From Cryomorphaceae bacterium (GTDB lineage: Bacteria > Bacteroidota > Bacteroidia > Flavobacteriales > Crocinitomicaceae): a DNA stretch of 16,443 nucleotides. The stretch is from the NCBI GenBank assembly GCA_021298235.1, contig JAJTDX010000101.1:1-16443 (forward strand). Direction: 5' to 3'. Both the position numbers and the translations under genes were made by a program. This document shows positions 7,872 to 15,010 of this stretch, piece by piece. The notes beneath the pieces are model-generated. The model worked only from the letters and a program-made list of their open reading frames with translations. It ran no database searches and had not been told where the DNA came from. Numbering within the stretch: the stretch's first letter is position 1; the number at the start of each line of letters is the position of its first letter.

Positions 7872-9602
7872 ATGACTGTTAGGCTGCTAATCGTTTTTAT
7901 CGTTTTCTTTTTGAGCGGAAGACTTTTCGCCCAGCCTTCTCTTGTTCCTACAGACTCACTAAAATATTCTTACCGAATCGGAGGCAACCTTGATTCTGTT
8001 GATTTGATTTCCGGATTTAATTGTTCCGCACTTTCAGGGGGAGGGTTCAATACATGGAACAATTCGCTCGATCCGGCATTTATGGCTCGAAACAAAAGTG
8101 GACAGCTGTTTTGGAATTATTCAGCTGCGATTCCAAAAGTGTTCTCAGGATTGCCTCATCTAGGAGTGGCTTACCTCTTCGGTTCAAATGCGCAACAATA
8201 TTTACGATCTGAGTACCATCAGGTTTTTCGATACAATGTTATGTTAAACGCCAGGTACATTAAAAATCTTTCAAATGGTATATTAAGGAACAGTGGATTC
8301 AGCCATGATGATGTGGCAATGATGGTTCAAAAGAGAGGTCAAAACTACTCTTTCGAATTAAACTCTTCCTATATTTCTTCACGAATTGAGCAAAGTGGAG
8401 GAATTATAACCGATACACTCGCAGATCTTTATGATCTTAGTTTGATTCCTGTCAGAAGAACGAGTTCGGAGCTTAGAACCAAGCGCTTTCAAACTGAATT
8501 AACAAACTTTTTTGATTTTCATAAAGACCCACTTCGTGCTATTGGCTTGCTGTCAACACATGCTCTCCGAATAAAGAAGTACGAATTGAATGAGATAGAT
8601 ACGCTTTCGGGAATATACCCGGTCATTAATTTTGACAGTACAGTCACGTATGACCGCCACCAACTTTCCACCTTATCTAACAGTGCGGGTATATATTATT
8701 CAGACCGAAAAACATTTTTTTCAGCTTCTCCGGAAATTAACTACTGGCAGTTTTACAATCTTGGAAGATTCAATGATACATCAGAAGTGAATATAATTGC
8801 AAAAATCGAGTTCAAGAGTCGACGAATTAAATATTCGTCAAGAGTAAGTTATAATGTTTCAGGCGCAAAAAACGAATGGTTTAATGAATCGATGGTAGCT
8901 GTTAATTTGCACAATTACTTTCTTCAATTGAACGCGTTGAATCAATCCTTCCTGCCTGAACCCTATCAGCGTTATGCTATCGGAAACAGCACATTACCAA
9001 TTCAATCGACTTTTGACAAACAATTCATTCAGTGCTACACTGCTTCACTGAAACGCAGCTGGAAAAATGTATCATTACATTCTGAACTGGGTTACATAGG
9101 ATTGCGAAACAATTATTGGTTCATTGATTCGATTTGGCGAAATGATACCTTATCCAATCGATCAGCCCTCTGCTTGAAGCCGACGTTCTCATATAATGGG
9201 AAAATTCTGAATGTAAACGTTTCTTATCGTGTAAATATGATTCGGAACCAAATGGATTTTCTTCCGAGAAATCAAATTGCTATCCGTGCCTACTTGAAAG
9301 GTGGGCTTTTTAAGGAAAAGAAAATGAAGGCTTATGGAGGGGTTGATCTTGGTTATGTAGACACCTTTCACAATTTGTCCTACCTAACTCAGACGGCTAC
9401 AGTTAGTGAGGGGATGGGTATTGTTCAACCGTTATCTTTCATTCATGCATTCGGTGGTTTTCAGGTGCATACGTTCAGGTTTTTCTTTAGGGTTGAAAAT
9501 ATTCAGTCTTTTTGGTGGCAAAAGAGCGTTCAAACTTTTTCTGGTTTTCCTGTTACTCCTTTACAGGTAAGAATCGGAATAACATGGGATTTCTTTGACT
9601 GA
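7872..9602 (+). CDS. Porin-like outer-membrane beta-barrel protein
   Basis: 576 residues with a signal peptide (about 1-20, ending LFA before QP). The mature part alternates polar and aromatic residues in strand-like runs throughout, for example NVMLNARYIKNLS, YSFELNSSYISS, FFRVENIQSFWW and VRIGITWDFFD, and ends in an aromatic strand with penultimate Phe, as outer-membrane barrels do. Length and the C-terminal pattern (helical or strand segment with FSGFP, then VRIGITWDFFD) resemble what I remember of the Bacteroidota 'putative porin' family. That assignment is by general resemblance, not by a decisive motif, and no substrate can be inferred. The ATG at 7872 lies 23 bases after the rpsT terminator. 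A weak -7-like TATCTTCA lies at 7851-7858. Confidence 0.72.
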   Translation: MTVRLLIVFIVFFLSGRLFAQPSLVPTDSLKYSYRIGGNLDSVDLISGFNCSALSGGGFNTWNNSLDPAFMARNKSGQLFWNYSAAIPKVFSGLPHLGVAYLFGSNAQQYLRSEYHQVFRYNVMLNARYIKNLSNGILRNSGFSHDDVAMMVQKRGQNYSFELNSSYISSRIEQSGGIITDTLADLYDLSLIPVRRTSSELRTKRFQTELTNFFDFHKDPLRAIGLLSTHALRIKKYELNEIDTLSGIYPVINFDSTVTYDRHQLSTLSNSAGIYYSDRKTFFSASPEINYWQFYNLGRFNDTSEVNIIAKIEFKSRRIKYSSRVSYNVSGAKNEWFNESMVAVNLHNYFLQLNALNQSFLPEPYQRYAIGNSTLPIQSTFDKQFIQCYTASLKRSWKNVSLHSELGYIGLRNNYWFIDSIWRNDTLSNRSALCLKPTFSYNGKILNVNVSYRVNMIRNQMDFLPRNQIAIRAYLKGGLFKEKKMKAYGGVDLGYVDTFHNLSYLTQTATVSEGMGIVQPLSFIHAFGGFQVHTFRFFFRVENIQSFWWQKSVQTFSGFPVTPLQVRIGITWDFFD

Positions 9603-9611
9603 CCCGGTGAT

Positions 9612-9648
9612 AAAAAAGACGGGAGAAAAGACGAATCTTTTCTCCCGT
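9612..9648 (-). terminator. Long perfect hairpin with minus-strand T-run
   Basis: Thirteen perfect base pairs (9619-9631 with 9636-9648) close a four-base loop, CGAA on the plus strand. On the minus strand the stem is followed by C and then six T (complement of A 9612-9617), a textbook intrinsic terminator. On the plus strand, after the porin-like gene, it is followed by ACTAACC with no T-run. It therefore better suits a transcript arriving from the right, although it may also protect the 3' end of the porin mRNA. Confidence 0.75.
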
Positions 9649-9679
9649 ACTAACCTAACCTACCTTTTACAACTAAACC
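9612..9679 (-). ncRNA. Candidate small RNA between porin gene and fabG
   Basis: On the minus strand a near-consensus promoter (9684-9712) is followed, after about 68 bases, by a perfect 13-bp terminator hairpin. The predicted transcript starts near 9679, carries a G/U-rich single-stranded segment with the repeated unit GGTTAG (GGTAGGTTAGGTTAGTA, 9664-9648), and ends in the hairpin and T-run. It has no convincing open reading frame. The unit is complete: promoter, body and terminator in about 100 bases. Neither the target nor the RNA family is known to me. The 3' part could also act antisense to a porin-gene mRNA that reads past 9602. Confidence 0.5.
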
Positions 9680-9683
9680 TATT

Positions 9684-9712
9684 CAAATATATAACATTTT
9701 TTTAATTTTCAA
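9684..9712 (-). promoter_or_regulatory. Minus-strand promoter of the candidate small RNA
   Basis: On the minus strand TTG (complement of 9710-9712) is followed after 18 bases by TATATTTG (complement of 9684-9691), an exact -7 consensus. No protein gene on this strand starts nearby to the left, so the promoter would serve only the short RNA. Confidence 0.6.
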
Positions 9713-9785
9713 AAAAAGATCTGTTTTAACATTCGTGTGTCAGAGACTTTAAAGTTGAATTAAATGGAAGTTCATTCCATTGCTC

Positions 9786-9793
9786 TATATTTG
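9786..9793 (+). promoter_or_regulatory. -7 promoter element of fabG
   Basis: TATATTTG is an exact TAnnTTTG match. The -33 position, 19 bases upstream, has ATG (9764-9766) instead of TTG. Transcription would start near 9800, nine bases before the ATG at 9809. The upstream in-frame ATG at 9764 would then be outside the mRNA. Confidence 0.6.
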
Positions 9794-9808
9794 AAGAAAA
9801 TTAATACT

Positions 9809-10555
9809 ATGGGTTTGTTACAAGATAAAGTTGTTTTAATCACAGGGGCATCGCGGGGAATAGGTAAGTCGATTGCAGAAGAATGCGTAAAGCAAGGAGC
9901 CAAAGTTGCTTTTACCTATTTGTCATCTGAAGAAAAAGCACGAGCGCTGGAAAATGAGCTGTCCGTGAATGGTGGAATAGCGAAAGGTTTTCGTTCAGAT
10001 GCGGGAAAATTTGATGATGCCCAAAAATTAGTGGATGATGTTGTTGCAGAATTTGGTACGATTGACGTACTGGTTAATAATGCTGGGATTACGAGAGATA
10101 CTTTGCTGATGAGAATGACTGAAGAACAGTGGGACGAGGTTATAAACACCAATTTAAAGTCTGCGTTCAATCTGACCAAGGCAGTGCAAAAGCCAATGTT
10201 GAAAGCTAGAAAGGGCTCTATAATTAATATGTCCTCTGTTGTAGGAGTGAAAGGAAACGCCGGTCAGTCCAATTATGCTGCATCAAAAGCAGGATTAATA
10301 GGGTTTACCAAATCTGTGGCCGCTGAGCTTGGCTCTCGAAATATACGTTGCAATGCAATTGCTCCCGGTTTTATAGAAACTGAAATGACAGAGGTGTTGG
10401 ATCAGAAAGTGGTAGAAGAGTGGCGAAACGCAATTCCATTAAAAAGAGGAGGTTTGCCGAAAGATGTTGCGGATTTAACTGTTTTTCTTGGTTCAGACAT
10501 GTCAGCATATATCACTGGACAGACAATTCATGTTTGTGGGGGAATGTTGATGTAA
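9809..10555 (+). CDS. fabG: 3-oxoacyl-ACP reductase FabG
   Basis: An NADPH-dependent short-chain dehydrogenase that reduces 3-oxoacyl-ACP in fatty-acid elongation. From the ATG at 9809 it has 248 residues, the normal FabG size. The Rossmann motif TGASRGIG is at 12-19 and NNAG at 90-93. The catalytic set is Asn115, Ser143 (SSVVG), Tyr156 and Lys160 (YAASK), followed by the PGFIETEM segment and a C-terminal GQTIHVCGGMLM. An in-frame ATG at 9764 would add 15 residues, but they do not look like FabG and overlap the promoter, so I reject that start. Other SDR functions cannot be fully excluded, but the match to FabG is close. The gene is monocistronic and ends in a terminator that reaches into the convergent transporter gene. 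Confidence 0.95.
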   Translation: MGLLQDKVVLITGASRGIGKSIAEECVKQGAKVAFTYLSSEEKARALENELSVNGGIAKGFRSDAGKFDDAQKLVDDVVAEFGTIDVLVNNAGITRDTLLMRMTEEQWDEVINTNLKSAFNLTKAVQKPMLKARKGSIINMSSVVGVKGNAGQSNYAASKAGLIGFTKSVAAELGSRNIRCNAIAPGFIETEMTEVLDQKVVEEWRNAIPLKRGGLPKDVADLTVFLGSDMSAYITGQTIHVCGGMLM

Positions 10556-10576
10556 AAAAACGAGTGCTTGATATTG

Positions 10577-10604
10577 GCCAATCCTCTAACGGGTTGGCTT
10601 TTTT
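10577..10604 (+). terminator. Intrinsic terminator of fabG
   Basis: GCCAATCC pairs with GGGTTGGC (one T-G wobble) around the loop TCTAAC and is followed by six T (10599-10604). The hairpin contains the stop codon of the convergent ABC transporter gene (10586-10588, minus). No equally good terminator for the minus-strand operon was seen. Confidence 0.88.
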
Positions 10605-13600
10605 GTTAGCCTTTCACGATAGTATTCCATCAGAAGGAAGCCTCTCTTTAGGATATCGAAATAAAGTGCGATGTGAAAAAGAAGTGTAAAAAACCAAAGG
10701 GCAATTACGTTAAAGTAAAATGTATCCATTTGGTATCCAAACACATTCTTTGAAGGCGAATAGAAATGTGCTTTTAAAAAGTTCGTTCCTCTGTAAGGAT
10801 AATAAACAGGGTTGTCCTTACGAATCAATGCACCATTGTAACGTTGAATCTTGGTTGATTCAAGTCGATTAGTCAGAAGATCGTTCAGGGCTTCATTGAA
10901 ATACGTATTTTTTTCAGTGTTGTATTTATCTTGATTCTGATATTTTTTCAATTCAATTTTATCATTTGATTCGTTGAAATTGTTCGTATACTGATCTTTC
11001 AGTATTTCCAGGAACTGATGAATGGTATTCTGTAGCCTGCTCGAATAGCTTTTGTATTCTAGATCCTCAATACACTGAGGACATTGCAGATTTTTCCAAC
11101 GGTTCATTTCGGCTTCAATTTCGTGTAGCAGAATAATCCTTGCATCCTCTTTCTGTGCCTTTGTAGCCGAATGAGAGAGTAGGGTGTTATTCAACTGCTC
11201 CATTTCGGGGATCCAGTAATCTTTTTTCCATTGAGCGTCAAATTTTCGAATGTTATCATCGAAATATGATTTTTCCTGTTTATTATCCCTAAATTGAGTT
11301 ACGGCTAATCCTTCATATGCCCACCTTGAGATCATGACATTGCCTATCCATGGAACCGAATTAGACCGGGAAATCATGGGGTGAAGTTTGTCAAATTTTA
11401 CAATTACTCCACTAAACAATAGCTGTGGAATAATGAGTATTGGGACAACAATGTAAATCACTTTTGCTGAATTGAACGCACTCGAAATATTCAATCCCAA
11501 TACATTCGCAGCACACGAAGTTGAAAAAAGTATGATCCAGTAATGCCAGAAAAGACCATTCACCTCAAGGATTATGTTTCCAATACCTACGAAAAGTGTT
11601 GTCTGTATTGCAGATACGATAAATAGTATGAATAATTTGGACAAAAGGTAACTGTGCCTGGATAGGTCAAGGAAGGATTCCCTCTTGAGAAGTTTTTTGT
11701 CTTTATGAATTTCTTCAGCTGACACAGTGAGACCGAGAAAGAGTGATACAATGACAGCGATGAAAATGTACTGCGGAAGATTTTCGTTTTGATAAAATGA
11801 GTAGACTTTGTTCGAGCCATCATTTTCTGCAAAAAATTTAACGAAGAAGGAAAGCATCAATCCAAGAAGTGGTGCTTCTAATAGAGTAATGAGAAGATAT
11901 TGCCTGTTGGATACCTTGCTTAATAAGTCCCTCAAAAAAAAGATTTTAAATTGGGTGAATCGGCTGGCAACCTGTGATGCCGGTTCAGGAACTATTGTAT
12001 TTTTCGACTGAGTATTTCGGTGTTCTGTATTTAAATAGTTACTGTACCATTCTTTGGGTTGTACCTTTCTGGTTTCTGTCAATTCACCATATTCATCGAC
12101 AATCCGTGTTTCAATGATGTTGAAGATTTGTTCAGGGTTGACATTTCCACACAATGGACATTCGCTTTCTTCAGCGTTCCCCTGATGCATCGTATGCTTG
12201 AAATAGGTTACCGCCTCTATAGGATTTCCATCATAAATTGGAAAACCGCCTTGATCTATTATAAATAAGCGGTCAAACATTTTGAAAATGTCAGAGGAAG
12301 GCTGGTGAATCACTACGAAGATTAACTTGCCGCTGTAGGTCATTTCCTTCAATAAGTCCATGATATTTTCAGAGTCCCTGGAAGATAATCCTGAGGTGGG
12401 CTCATCAACTATTAGAACCTCAGGTTCTCTAATCAGTTCAAGCGCAATGTTTAATCGTTTTCGTTGTCCCCCTGAAATCACCTTGTCTAATGGGTCTCCA
12501 ACAATTAGGTCTTTAAATTCATACAAGCCAACGGAACGCAGCGTATCTACAACTTTCTTCTTTATTTCATATTCCGTGCAGTCACCAAAGCACATTCTTG
12601 CATTGAAGTATAGGTTTTGATAGACAGTCAACTCCTCTATTAAGAGGTCGTCCTGACTAATATATCCGATAAGGCCTCGAAGCTTTTCTTTCTCTTTGTG
12701 TATGTCAATCCCGTTAATACTTACAGTTCCCGTGGATGGAGGATATTGTCCGTTCAGTATATTTAGGAGGGTCGATTTTCCAGTGCCAGATCCACCCATA
12801 ATTCCAACTAGTTTTCCTGACTCCTCAGAAAAAGTAAAATTGTGCAGACCTTGTCTATTACCCTTGAAGTAAAAGGTGATATTCTCAACGGCATACGTAA
12901 TCTTTCCGACCTTTCCCTGCTGAAAAAATTGAGATATGACATCCGAATAATAAAGTGGCTTGCTTTTAGAAGTTTTGAGTGTTGATCCTTGTGTGAAAAT
13001 ATGCGCTCTGTCATTATTGATGAACTGACCATTTAAGCTGAGTGAGTCATTGCCGTAATATTTGAAGAAAAGAATATTAACACTTTCAATATGAATTACT
13101 ACGAGCTCTTTGTCCAAGCCTTCTAGAAAAACAGATCTAGTTTTATTCAGATTTCTTTCGATAAACAGCGTCTGGTTGCTGTTTCGGAGCTCAGCTTCGT
13201 CGTTGAAAATAAACCATTGAATAAGTTGGAATTCTTCGTTAGGAATATTAAACGCTTCTGCTACAATAGTAGCGAATTCGAGCTCTTGCTCTTGAATGCG
13301 AACGTTTGACTGAATAAATTCAAAAATCCTAAGAAGGACAATGATCTTTTGCTTTTGCCTTAGCTCCTCATTGATCTGGGCACATATTTTTAGAACTTTA
13401 ACAGAGTTAAGGGAGTTGCGTTTTTTGTCTGCGTCCTTGGTCCGCTGTTTTGCGTGTAGCGTATTTAGATTCGAGTCAAATAATTCGAGATAACGGTCTA
13501 CGAACTGAGAACTCAGCTCCGTACGAAGAAATGATTCAATGATCTTCCTTCCTTCGGTACTTGTAATAGTTACATCTCCTTCTTCAGAATTTTCGCTCGT

Positions 13601-13663
13601 TTCATCGACTTGAGCAATGATCGCGAAAAGTTGCATTAAAGCACGAAGGATGCGTTCGCTCAT
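10586..13663 (-). CDS. ABCG-type transporter fusion with extended N-terminus
   Basis: A 1025-residue fused ATPase-permease of the ABCG (White/PDR-like) layout. The N-terminal about 130 residues are helical and resemble a TerB-like domain (ILRALMQLFAIIAQVD). About 185-245 is a beta-rich, possibly FHA-like segment (LNGQFINN, GSTLKTSKSKPLYYSD). The ATPase has Walker A GGSGTGKS at 290-297, signature ISGGQRKR at 396-403, Walker B VLIVDEP at 416-422 and H-loop His453. The permease has membrane segments near 588-610, 632-648, 670-700, 706-728, 734-756 and 983-1003. Two CxxC motifs (502-505 CPLC, 861-864 CPQC) flank the main membrane block and may bind zinc. The long region 785-980 is hydrophilic. 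Substrate and direction are unknown. It is the last gene of an operon with two exported proteins, starting 12 bases after the preceding stop. Confidence 0.88.
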   Translation of the reverse strand: MSERILRALMQLFAIIAQVDETSENSEEGDVTITSTEGRKIIESFLRTELSSQFVDRYLELFDSNLNTLHAKQRTKDADKKRNSLNSVKVLKICAQINEELRQKQKIIVLLRIFEFIQSNVRIQEQELEFATIVAEAFNIPNEEFQLIQWFIFNDEAELRNSNQTLFIERNLNKTRSVFLEGLDKELVVIHIESVNILFFKYYGNDSLSLNGQFINNDRAHIFTQGSTLKTSKSKPLYYSDVISQFFQQGKVGKITYAVENITFYFKGNRQGLHNFTFSEESGKLVGIMGGSGTGKSTLLNILNGQYPPSTGTVSINGIDIHKEKEKLRGLIGYISQDDLLIEELTVYQNLYFNARMCFGDCTEYEIKKKVVDTLRSVGLYEFKDLIVGDPLDKVISGGQRKRLNIALELIREPEVLIVDEPTSGLSSRDSENIMDLLKEMTYSGKLIFVVIHQPSSDIFKMFDRLFIIDQGGFPIYDGNPIEAVTYFKHTMHQGNAEESECPLCGNVNPEQIFNIIETRIVDEYGELTETRKVQPKEWYSNYLNTEHRNTQSKNTIVPEPASQVASRFTQFKIFFLRDLLSKVSNRQYLLITLLEAPLLGLMLSFFVKFFAENDGSNKVYSFYQNENLPQYIFIAVIVSLFLGLTVSAEEIHKDKKLLKRESFLDLSRHSYLLSKLFILFIVSAIQTTLFVGIGNIILEVNGLFWHYWIILFSTSCAANVLGLNISSAFNSAKVIYIVVPILIIPQLLFSGVIVKFDKLHPMISRSNSVPWIGNVMISRWAYEGLAVTQFRDNKQEKSYFDDNIRKFDAQWKKDYWIPEMEQLNNTLLSHSATKAQKEDARIILLHEIEAEMNRWKNLQCPQCIEDLEYKSYSSRLQNTIHQFLEILKDQYTNNFNESNDKIELKKYQNQDKYNTEKNTYFNEALNDLLTNRLESTKIQRYNGALIRKDNPVYYPYRGTNFLKAHFYSPSKNVFGYQMDTFYFNVIALWFFTLLFHIALYFDILKRGFLLMEYYRERLTKKPTR

Positions 13664-13675
13664 TCAATACGATCC

Positions 13676-14104
13676 TTACTGTTTAAAGCCAATGAGCATA
13701 ACGGCACATCCCGTTACTTTTTTATCAAGATCAAGCTCGGTTTCGATTGTTACTGGAATTGTGTTTTTGACCTTAAAATCCCAGTATGGAGCATTTTTGT
13801 ATTTAGAGTTTGTGAAAAGTATTTTTCCATTTGGATCTTTGACAGTGAAAATTACATATTCATCATCTGAACCGGCACTTGCCGCAATTCGATAGGTGGA
13901 ACCTCCAAAGAATGTAGTCTTGAATTCGGCTTTCTCTCGATCAAGAAATGCAGTGTAAACCTGACCGTCCGAAATAAATTTCACATTTCCCTCTTTGCCA
14001 TTAAGATAAGATTCACAGGTTTTGACAATAGATTCACAGTCCTGAGCTGAACCAAAAAAAGGTAAAAATGAAAGTAAAAAAAGAAGTTGTCGGATAGATT
14101 TCAT
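13676..14104 (-). CDS. Secreted 142-residue protein of unknown function
   Basis: A signal peptide (about 1-20, MKSIRQLLFLLSFLPFFGSA before Q21) is followed by a small, mostly beta-predicted domain with the conserved-looking blocks FFGGSTYRIAASAG and YWDFKVKNTIPVTIE and the tail GCAVMLIGF. Cys23 and Cys30 lie close together and Cys133 near the end, so one disulfide is possible in the periplasm. I believe homologues occur across Bacteroidota without an assigned function. It sits between the lipoprotein (9-base gap upstream) and the ABC transporter (12-base gap downstream), which suggests a shared envelope role. Confidence 0.82.
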   Translation of the reverse strand: MKSIRQLLFLLSFLPFFGSAQDCESIVKTCESYLNGKEGNVKFISDGQVYTAFLDREKAEFKTTFFGGSTYRIAASAGSDDEYVIFTVKDPNGKILFTNSKYKNAPYWDFKVKNTIPVTIETELDLDKKVTGCAVMLIGFKQ

Positions 14105-14113
14105 TACACTTTA

Positions 14114-14896
14114 TTATTTAATGACGTATTCTCGAATCGTGTTAATCTTTGCAGTGATTTTTTCCAAAACCTCAGCTGAAATTGTGACTTTTAATTCATT
14201 CTCAAGCGTCGTAACCTTGTTTTTGGCATCTGTTTTCGGCTCGACATATTTGTATTCAACTTTGATGTTTTCAAATTCAGAGTTTAATTCTTTAAGGTTG
14301 ACGATAAGGGAATCATTTTGTTTCGATTTATTGTATTCTTCAAGAATTTCAATCATCGTCTTCAAGGTTTGTTGTTGCTCACCTATTCGTTGCACGATTT
14401 TCGGATTTTTGGATTGTGCACTCATTTTACATGCAAAATGCATGGATTCAATCCATCCACCGGCTAAGATAAGAGATGAAGTCGGTTTTCGTTTCGCATT
14501 TTTCAGGAAGTAATCTGCTTTTCGAAAAGCAAGTTTCTCAACGGCTGACAAATACTTCAATGCTGCATTTTTTTGTTCATACAATGCACAGTAACCAAGA
14601 TCGGTTCCATAGATGCCCAGATTGAGTGCTTGTTTAACTTCGGTGTTGTAATTTTTTGAATTCTCTATAGAGTTCAACATATTCACATCAAACGCAAGAT
14701 TAAGTTCTTTGATTAACATTGCTGTTTGAACAGGGGAAGGAATACTGAAGATTTTGCCATCAAAATTTGTATTCAAGGAAGCGGATGGGTCGAGCGATTC
14801 CTTGTCTATGTTTTCTCCTTCAGTGCTGTTTCCACAACTCGAAATGACCAAGGAAGCCGAGGCAACCAATATGATAGAATAGAAGTTAAATTTCAT
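14114..14896 (-). CDS. Lipoprotein of unknown function, first gene of operon
   Basis: 260 residues with a lipoprotein signal: hydrophobic stretch followed by LVISSC, placing the lipidated Cys at 21, then the acidic tether GNSTEGENIDKE. The mature part is helical and contains SIPSPVQTAMLIKEL and ALNLGIYGTDLGYCALYEQ, which I recall from uncharacterised Bacteroidota lipoproteins. The C-terminal quarter is Lys/Glu-rich and probably helical. It heads a three-gene operon with the secreted 142-residue protein and the ABCG-type transporter. Its promoter lies at 14916-14944, giving a leader of only about 12 bases. A periplasm-facing partner of the transporter is an inference from context only. Confidence 0.85.
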   Translation of the reverse strand: MKFNFYSIILVASASLVISSCGNSTEGENIDKESLDPSASLNTNFDGKIFSIPSPVQTAMLIKELNLAFDVNMLNSIENSKNYNTEVKQALNLGIYGTDLGYCALYEQKNAALKYLSAVEKLAFRKADYFLKNAKRKPTSSLILAGGWIESMHFACKMSAQSKNPKIVQRIGEQQQTLKTMIEILEEYNKSKQNDSLIVNLKELNSEFENIKVEYKYVEPKTDAKNKVTTLENELKVTISAEVLEKITAKINTIREYVIK

Positions 14897-14915
14897 AAGT
14901 TTCGCTAATGCGAGT

Positions 14916-14944
14916 TAAAGTTAAAAAAAAGTGTCTTAATACAA
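14916..14944 (-). promoter_or_regulatory. Promoter of the lipoprotein-ABC operon
   Basis: On the minus strand TTG (complement of 14942-14944), 18 bases, then TAACTTTA (complement of 14916-14923), one mismatch to TAnnTTTG. Expected start is about 14909. It is back to back with the hemB promoter, the two -33 boxes being 19 bases apart. Confidence 0.6.
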
Positions 14945-14963
14945 ACAAAGTTCTCACTTCTAA

Positions 14964-14992
14964 TTGAAATTTAAAGGAATAACTTACTTTTG
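14964..14992 (+). promoter_or_regulatory. Promoter of hemB
   Basis: TTG at 14964-14966, 18 bases, then TACTTTTG at 14985-14992, an exact -7 match. Transcription would start near 14999, about 12 bases before the ATG at 15011. The upstream in-frame TTG (14990) lies inside the -7 box and cannot be the start codon of this transcript. Confidence 0.75.
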
Positions 14993-15010
14993 GATTTGAA
15001 GAAATTACCT

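Noticed and set aside
9764..9808. N-terminal 15-residue extension of FabG
   Set aside because: It overlaps the likely promoter and does not match the FabG N-terminus; ATG 9809 is preferred.
10573..10582. Ten-base palindrome ATTGGCCAAT as an operator
   Set aside because: It lies between convergent gene ends, far from any promoter, and its right half is the left arm of the fabG terminator.
11587..12620. Short frames of 67-86 codons within the ABC transporter interval, on both strands
   Set aside because: They overlap ATPase and permease coding sequence with clear motifs and have no independent support.
14990..15010. TTG start seven codons upstream of hemB
   Set aside because: The TTG is part of the exact -7 box TACTTTTG, and the downstream ATG gives the standard HemB start.
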